Shown here piece after piece: positions 58,231 to 64,000 of a DNA stretch of 64,000 bases (positions are counted from its first letter, which is position 1; the number at the start of each line of letters is the position of its first letter). The DNA comes from Gerris lacustris (lineage: Eukaryota; Arthropoda; Insecta; Hemiptera; Gerridae): NCBI GenBank assembly GCA_951217055.1, contig OX578279.1:72389131-72453130 (forward strand). Reading direction: 5' to 3'. The notes below the pieces were generated by a model, which was not told the origin of the DNA, did no database searches, and saw only the letters and a list, made by a program, of their open reading frames with translations. The translations under genes were made by a program, and so were the position numbers.

Positions 58231-59600
58231 GTCCAGGAGATAGCACGCAACAAAGTATGTGGCTAACATCAAGCTAGAATTCTGTGTATAAGTAAATCAT
58301 TTGGTTCCTTTTAAGAATATGTGGTCGGCTATGTTCGTCTGCGGGACATAGCTTGGCATAAGCATTTGAAAATAATTGCTTTCATACGAGTCTGCAAGAC
58401 AGTGGGACATTTATATGTAACGCTTTTTGGAAATGCTTGTATAACGCTTTTTGGTGTCGTTTTTTGGTAAAGCTTATCGAGTTTTATATGAGCCAAAGTA
58501 AAGACAAAAAAAGGAAAAAAAAATGGCCGTCCAGATTCTTGCGTTTGCAAATTAGCAATTTAATCGAACATATGTTGTGCACAATGAAAGAAAGTACTTT
58601 TCTTCTCTTCCAGTTTATTAATAAGTAATCTTTTAGCTTCGTCGCCCTATTTTTATAATGAATCCAAAAAAATTATAGTACCTCTAAATAAAATAAAAAA
58701 TAATAAAGCAAAAAATAAATTTGATGAATAAATTTTAAAAAATTAATTAGTTCATTAGTAATAAAATTCTAAGAGTTATGGCGTTAGTCCGATGCAAATC
58801 AGAGCAGTTGAACAGAAGTTGTAGTTGAGGGGGAGGGGCGGGTTTAGTAGAGTATTATGAAGAGTATTAAACTGCAATCATAACTTCTAAGCAGCGATGT
58901 AAACGTAAACAAGTGCAGTTAGCTCCAACCTTTTTCAATTCTCCTAGTAAAGTGTAGTGTACAGCGTTTTAGAATCGCTTGGGGAGGGGACGCCCTAGCG
59001 ACAGCGGTAGTGGGAGAGACTATCCCTACCAAGAGCGGACAGACTCGATTGAACACCTCCTATACCTTCCTAAAACCTTGATCCTATATCTTCCCCATTC
59101 GTGTAACGTAACGCTTTTCGAGGTTCATGTGCATAGGGGTTCATAGCCAAAATATAAAAATGTCAAAAACCAAACCGGTGGAGACCGGCTCTCGCCCTTT
59201 TTGGTGGACAATGTGATTTTCATGATCCTGAGTACGAAATTAGTTAGAGGTCCAAATATCAAGTTGATGGAAGTTTATCATTTTATAGGTGACCACTTTA
59301 AATTAAAGAAATATTTGACTAACTAACCTAAGAGTTGTAAGTATTAAGTTACAAATAAACATAAACTTGATTTTTGGTATACTAACTAATTTCGAACTCA
59401 GGATCACAAAAATCACATTGTTCACCAAGGGTGAGACATGCCCGCTCTCCACCGGTTTGGTTTTTTCAAATGCCTATTGCCAAACTATGTCCTGTAGACG
59501 AACTTTGCCAACCACATATTCTTAAAAGGCACCAAAAGATTTACTTGTACACAAAATTCTAGCTTGATGTTACACACTTTTTTGCACGCTATCTTCACTA
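58231..59600. mobile_element. Fold-back element T3, interrupted
   Basis: Left arm 58231-58372 and right arm about 59165-59600 match T1. The left terminus is intact after TA (58229-58230); the right terminus is diverged after GCACGCTATCTT. About 790 bp of unrelated sequence (58375-59163) separates CATTTGAAAA from CCAAACCGGTGGAGA; its origin is unknown and no ORF with a domain is seen in it. Confidence 0.75.
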
Positions 59601-59956
59601 AGGTTTTGGTTAGTAAAACGTCAAATCAAGTTGATTACCGCTGACACCTATAAAAATACATCGAATTAAATTATTGTAAAATGTTATTAATATATTTATA
59701 TAGCAGTCCTTGTAACAAGCTTAAAGCTTTATAAGTTTGGATCACCCTTTATGAGCAATAGGATTCCAAAACACCGCTAAAATATATAAAATTGTTTAGT
59801 AAAATAATAATGATTCGAGGGCAAATAATACTGGGTGAGTTTCACGAGAAGAACGGCTGAGTAATAATTTATCAGTTGGTTATAGACATCATGAATAATA
59901 AAAAACCTTCTATTATTAAAAAATACCAAATTCAAAAAATCTATACGAACTTTAAA

Positions 59957-60436
59957 TTGCCAATTAGTGTGGCATACAACTTCCTCACGTCCTGCCATAG
60001 GACGAAATGGTCAATGGTCACATACAAACTGACAGACACGAGACCAAAATTTCCCTGATGAAACAGATTTATGTCAAGTAATTATTGAATTTGGAGACAT
60101 TAAACAATGTTGCGCCAAATCGCATTGACTGTCGAAAACTCTAAATTACTATGGTTGGAACACGTAAATAGAATAAGCCATGAAAGACTACCTTGTAGAA
60201 CCCTTGAAGGCAGGTGTGAGGAGATAAGGGCCAGAGGGAGAAACACGACATCATAGATAGACATCACATCAACCCTACATTAAAGAGGAAAATATCCCTA
60301 CAACATACCCGCACCTTGCCCTCGAACAAGGAAAAGGTGACATCACAAGGCAGAATAGCATCCGACAAGGTAAGTAAACATTTCCTTCTTCAAAAGTATC
60401 ATATTGCTTCCACAACCTTTGGTAAACACGGAAGCA
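59957..60436 (+). mobile_element. Repeat A copy interrupted by a LINE fragment
   Basis: Starts TTGCCAATTAGTGTGGCATA and ends AACACGGAAGCAAAAAC. Between about 60112 and 60385 the A sequence is replaced by the RT relic described next. Confidence 0.65.
60118..60255 (+). pseudogene. LINE reverse-transcriptase C-terminal relic
   Basis: One frame reads QIALTVENSKLLWLEHVNRI then HERLPCRTLEG and RARGR before a stop at 60253-60255. This follows the conserved RWLGHV-RM-RLP-R-LEG-RRRGRP layout at the end of many LINE reverse transcriptases. It is only about 46 codons and is a fragment. Confidence 0.7.
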
Positions 60437-60828
60437 AAAACTAACAATATACGATGTAACACTAAATAAAAGAGTAAAATATTCAATAGGAAAATAAATG
60501 TCAGAAGGGGAAACGAACCTTATTTTCCGAAGATGAACAATGAACATGCATTAGTGAAGTACCTATCCAAAAAGCCTTTAAGTGAACTCCGCTCAAGAAG
60601 GAGGGGTGAAGAGTTTTAGAGTTTTCACACCTATATTAAAACTTTTTTACGTGTAACACATGCCTTGGCCGAAGATTTACTTTTAAAAATTTTCCATTAG
60701 CGATTCTTTATATATTTTTTCCCCCGATGGTAAAAAAAAAGGGTTTTTAGGTTGTTAATATACTTTTTTTTAGGCTTACATACAAAATAATATGTACTTA
60801 CATTAACCTCGGGCAATTTTATAAATAA

Positions 60829-60832
<4 letters not shown>

Positions 60833-60919
<87 letters not shown>
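60833..60919. repeat. TA microsatellite
   Basis: About 43 AT units; directly abuts the hAT-like element. Confidence 0.98.
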
Positions 60920-60922
<3 letters not shown>

Positions 60923-61590
60923 GGCTCGATTTGAGGCGGATCGCGGCGGAACGGCGTTCCGGGACCTCTCTCTCTGATAAATAAAAAATAAAATTATCGG
61001 CACTAAGATTTTTTTTAAAATCCTTTGTTAAAATTTTATTTGTTAATGTGAGACTACAAATTTGATTTAGGACATCATGTATTAAACTGGCAAATATTTT
61101 TCTTTTCAAAATACAAAAAATATCTATTTGTTGAGATTATACTACTAAATTATGATAATCTGAAACAAAAAAGGTTTTTTTTATGGCAGGGATCGCATTA
61201 AATAAGTACTGTGGAGAGACGCTGTGAAGAAACTCCCAAGGGCGAGTGAGCCAGGGAATGTTTTGTTGATTTAATTATTCGTATAAACCTAGGTAACTAT
61301 TTATTTATTGAGAGTATTATAACAACACGTGACATGCTAATCAAGAAATTGTTTATAAAAAATACTAGTTAAAATGATATAAGTTTCCACACGAAACCCA
61401 CCTGATTGCAGTGTGGGTTTATGTCTAAAACTCTGAAAATGCTGTTTTTGAACGTTTATTTTTCAAGATTTTTCCGGGGGAGGACCCCCGGACCACCCTT
61501 CTACAGGAGGGGGGGGGGGGGGGGGGGGGAGGGGGCAAAGAGAGGGTAGGTTGTAGTTCCGGCACCTCAATTTCTAGAAATTGAGCACTG
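60920..61590. mobile_element. hAT-like non-autonomous element in a TA microsatellite
   Basis: Left end CAGGGCTCGATTTGAGG; right end CTCAATTTCTAGAAATTGAG then CACTG, so the inverted termini are CAGGGCTCGATTT and CAGTGCTCAATTT. Flanking 8-mers TATATATA and TATAAATA fit an 8-bp duplication but prove little inside TA repeats. The 671-bp interior has no transposase and holds a 21-G run (61509-61529). Confidence 0.6.
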
Positions 61591-61595
<5 letters not shown>

Positions 61596-61650
<55 letters not shown>

Positions 61651-61652
61651 AT
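61596..61652. repeat. TA microsatellite
   Basis: Continues the TA tract on the other side of the hAT-like element, with one TT break. Confidence 0.97.
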
Positions 61653-61904
61653 AAGCATATAAATATTTAGCAGAATATTACGCTTAAATATACAAAAATG
61701 AACAATGTGGGAGAGTTCATAACCTGAGATGTAGTAAATTTTTCTTAAAATTTGGCAGCCCGTTTGTTATTTTGCTGACACTTTGATATTTTTCTGCGTG
61801 TTTTTTTGACATGTTACAAAAAAATCAAGAAAAATGACATTTTGCAGATTAAAAACAGTACAACAATGCCTAATTTTGCTGCCGTGAGTAGATAAAATAT
61901 ATAG

Positions 61905-62148
61905 CACCAACAATAGGCTAATTATGACCTACCATCTTAATTTCAATAAATCGGACGAGTAGCATTTTAAGATATGCTTGTTAGCAAATTGGGTTACAGA
62001 CCGATAGATAGACTGGAACAAAACATCTTCCCTGATTTCTAAAAAGGATTGTAATGTTGGAATTTTGGAAATTGGAGATACAAAAATGTTCGTTCTTCAG
62101 AACGATCACATTGCTTCCGTTTCCTTTAGTAAGCTTGGAAGCAAAACA
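61905..62148 (+). mobile_element. Repeat A, 3' part
   Basis: From AATAGGCTAATTATGACCTA to TTGGAAGCAAAAC, including CGTTCTTCAGAACGATCACA. Confidence 0.7.
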
Positions 62149-62285
62149 TACTAACTAGCTAGATTCCCGTGCTTTGCTGCGGAATGTGTAGTATAACGTG
62201 TGATTTTTTAAATAATTTTTTTCAAGCTTTCTATTCTCCCCGTTATCAACTTATTGGTGTACAGCAACTGTAAATTTTAGTAGGC

Positions 62286-62409
<124 letters not shown>

Positions 62410-62539
62410 TTATTTATTTTTTTTTTTTTTTCTGCTCGCCTTCGCCTCAGTAGTAAATTTGTTTAGCCTATCCTCGCCTTCGGCTCAGAACTAAAACTTG
62501 AAAAACTTGTCAGCAAAATTCCATTTTGCTGCCTAGTGA

Positions 62540-62890
62540 CATAAATAACTATTTCAATCTTCTGCGCCCATTTGATTCTTTTCTACATGCGCACAAACAT
62601 ACACTTATTCATATCTACATCTTCAAAAGTAGCCATCTTATTTTTATTAAATTTAGATGGTTTGTAGAAAGTAGCCCGCAGATATTTCCAGATTAATTTC
62701 AACCGTCTGGGCTCTTTAAATTTTGCAAAATTGAAACTTTAATTCATGTAAATAATCAAAATAAATTTGACAGATTTCAAAAACGTGGGAAAAATAGAAT
62801 AAATATTACAAAAATAGGTTTCAAAAGCATAAAATCATTAAAGTATACGTAATAGGACGCGTGAAAGCTATGTGCCACACTAATTGTCAG
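62540..62890 (-). mobile_element. Repeat A, 5' part on minus strand
   Basis: Ends GCTATGTGCCACACTAATTG TCAG, the A start read in reverse; contains AATCTTCTGCGCCCATTTG near 62557. Confidence 0.7.
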
Positions 62891-62947
62891 ACTACTTCTA
62901 ATAATTATTATTAAAACAAAATTATTAATAAATATAAAACGAATGAT

Positions 62948-63619
62948 ATGCCTTTAACGACTGTTATTGGTCGTTTAATATTAATGAAAAAAATATATAA
63001 ATATTTTTATTATTTTTGTTTATCCATAAACAAGTATAGTTTGAACAACAAATATTTATCCCAACAAAATAATAAACCACATAAACGATCGAATACTAAT
63101 CCTTCTAAAGGTGATTCCTTATACGGTGGTTCTTTATACGGTGATTCCTTATACGGTGATTCCTTATACGGTGATTCCTTATACGGTGATTCCTTATACG
63201 GTGATTCCTTATACGGTGATTCCTTATACGGTGATTCCTTATACGGTGGTTCCTTATACGGTTGTTACTTATACGGTGATTCCTTATACGGTGATTCCTT
63301 ATACGGTGGTTCCTTATACGGTGATTCCTTATACGGTGGTTCCTTATACGGTGGTTACTTATACGGTGATTCCTTATACGGTGATTCCTTATACGGTGGT
63401 TCCTTATACGGTGGTTCCATATACGGTGGTTCCTTATACGGTTGTTCCTTATACGGTGGTTTCTTATACGGTGATTCCTTATACGGTGATTCCTTATACG
63501 GTGGTTCCTTATACGGTGATTCCTTATACGGTGGTTCCTTATACGGTGATTCCTTATACGGTGATTCCTTATACGGTGGTTACTTATACGGTGATTCCTT
63601 ATACGGTGATTCCTTATAA
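62948..63619 (+). CDS. Possible pentapeptide-repeat ORF, doubtful
   Basis: 223 codons from ATG. The first about 54 residues (MPLTTVIGRLILMKKIYKYF, then an Asn/Lys-rich stretch) have a hydrophobic patch at about 8-27 that could be a signal or membrane segment. The rest is GDSLY/GGSLY repeats encoded by the minisatellite. Low-complexity Gly/Tyr/Ser repeats occur in secreted structural proteins, but the upstream 100 bp shows no promoter, the array continues out of frame after the stop, and the minus strand is open too. I list it as a candidate only. Confidence 0.2.
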   Translation: MPLTTVIGRLILMKKIYKYFYYFCLSINKYSLNNKYLSQQNNKPHKRSNTNPSKGDSLYGGSLYGDSLYGDSLYGDSLYGDSLYGDSLYGDSLYGDSLYGGSLYGCYLYGDSLYGDSLYGGSLYGDSLYGGSLYGGYLYGDSLYGDSLYGGSLYGGSIYGGSLYGCSLYGGFLYGDSLYGDSLYGGSLYGDSLYGGSLYGDSLYGDSLYGGYLYGDSLYGDSL

Positions 63620-63996
63620 GGTGGTTCCTTATACGGTGATTCCTTATACGGTGGTTCCTTATACGGTGGTTCCTTATACGGTGGTTCCTTATACGGTGGT
63701 TCCTTATACGGTGGTTCCTTATTCCTTATACGGCGATTCCTTATACGGTGATTCCTTATACGGTGATTCCTTATACGGTGATTCCTTATACGGTGATTCC
63801 TTATACGGTGGTTCCTTATACGGTGGTTCCTTATACGGTGGTTCCTTATACGGTGGTTCCTTATACGGTGGTTCCTTATACGGTGATTCCTTATACGGTG
63901 ATTCCTTATACGGTGATTCCTTATACGGTGGTTCATTATACGGTGGTTCCTTATACGGTGGTTCCTTATACGGTGATTCCTTATACGGTGATTATT
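63108..63996 (+). repeat. 15-bp minisatellite, about 59 units, reaching the window end
   Basis: Unit TCCTTATACGGTGAT with a main two-state variant (GGTGAT or GGTGGT). An ATG frame from 62948 reads through it as (GDSLY/GGSLY)n until TAC becomes TAA at 63617-63619. A partial unit (TTCCTTATTCCTTATAC, about 63715-63730) shifts the register. The array continues beyond the window. Confidence 0.95.
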
Positions 63997-64000
63997 TCAC

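Noticed and set aside
60803..61109. Minus-strand frames rich in YIYIYI (also 61425-61658)
   Set aside because: They are direct translations of TA microsatellites.
63580..63936. Minus-strand (NHRIR)n frame
   Set aside because: Antisense of the 15-bp minisatellite.

Overview
The window is AT-rich eukaryotic DNA made almost entirely of transposable elements, their fragments and tandem repeats. I recognise no host gene, rRNA, functional tRNA or CRISPR array. The element mix (a Jockey-type LINE end, a CR1/Jockey-group LINE, tRNA-derived SINEs, a Merlin DNA transposon, a hAT-like non-autonomous element, many TA-flanked fold-back elements) suggests an arthropod, probably a crustacean or insect with a repeat-rich genome. 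I cannot name the species from sequence alone. Most ORFs longer than 60 codons are chance frames in repeats.

Layout. 1-3.3 kb: long C and G homopolymers and old repeats. 3.3-4.8 kb: a tRNA-like fold-back split by a 5'-truncated Jockey LINE with 14-bp target duplications, then a second tRNA-SINE. 4.8-7.2 kb: two inverted copies of repeat F, one inserted into repeat A. 7.4-9.1 kb: TIR repeat B, an invertible module G and repeat C. 10.6-12.3 kb: 72-bp satellite with higher-order structure. 13.2-13.7 kb: fold-back. 15.5-17.7 kb: duplicated repeat E. 20.7-21.3 kb: 39-bp minisatellite. 21.4-23.2 kb: complete Merlin element with intact transposase, the best gene here. 23.7-25.9 kb: repeat B carrying a nested repeat A and a SINE, then repeat C. 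29.2-30.3 kb: direct duplication. 32-33.2 kb: inverted-repeat region with a TATA-like site. 33.7-34.3 kb: fold-back T1. 36-39.1 kb: three minisatellites. 39.2-39.8 kb: near-perfect palindrome. 40.4-42.1 kb: frameshifted LINE reverse transcriptase. 42.9-44.9 kb: T2, a small inverted repeat and repeat D. 46-48 kb: TA microsatellite and low-complexity DNA. 50.4-57.5 kb: several A and D copies, a 123-bp tandem duplication and a 42-bp minisatellite fused to a reverse-transcriptase relic. 58.2-59.6 kb: T3. 60-62.9 kb: A copies, TA microsatellites and a hAT-like element. 63.1-64 kb: 15-bp minisatellite running off the window end.

Functionally only two things look potentially active: the Merlin transposase with its matching inverted repeats, and the SINE heads with good pol III A and B boxes. 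The rest records nested insertion, inversion and repeat expansion. Repeat letters A-H and T are my own labels for families seen more than once in this window; they are not database names.
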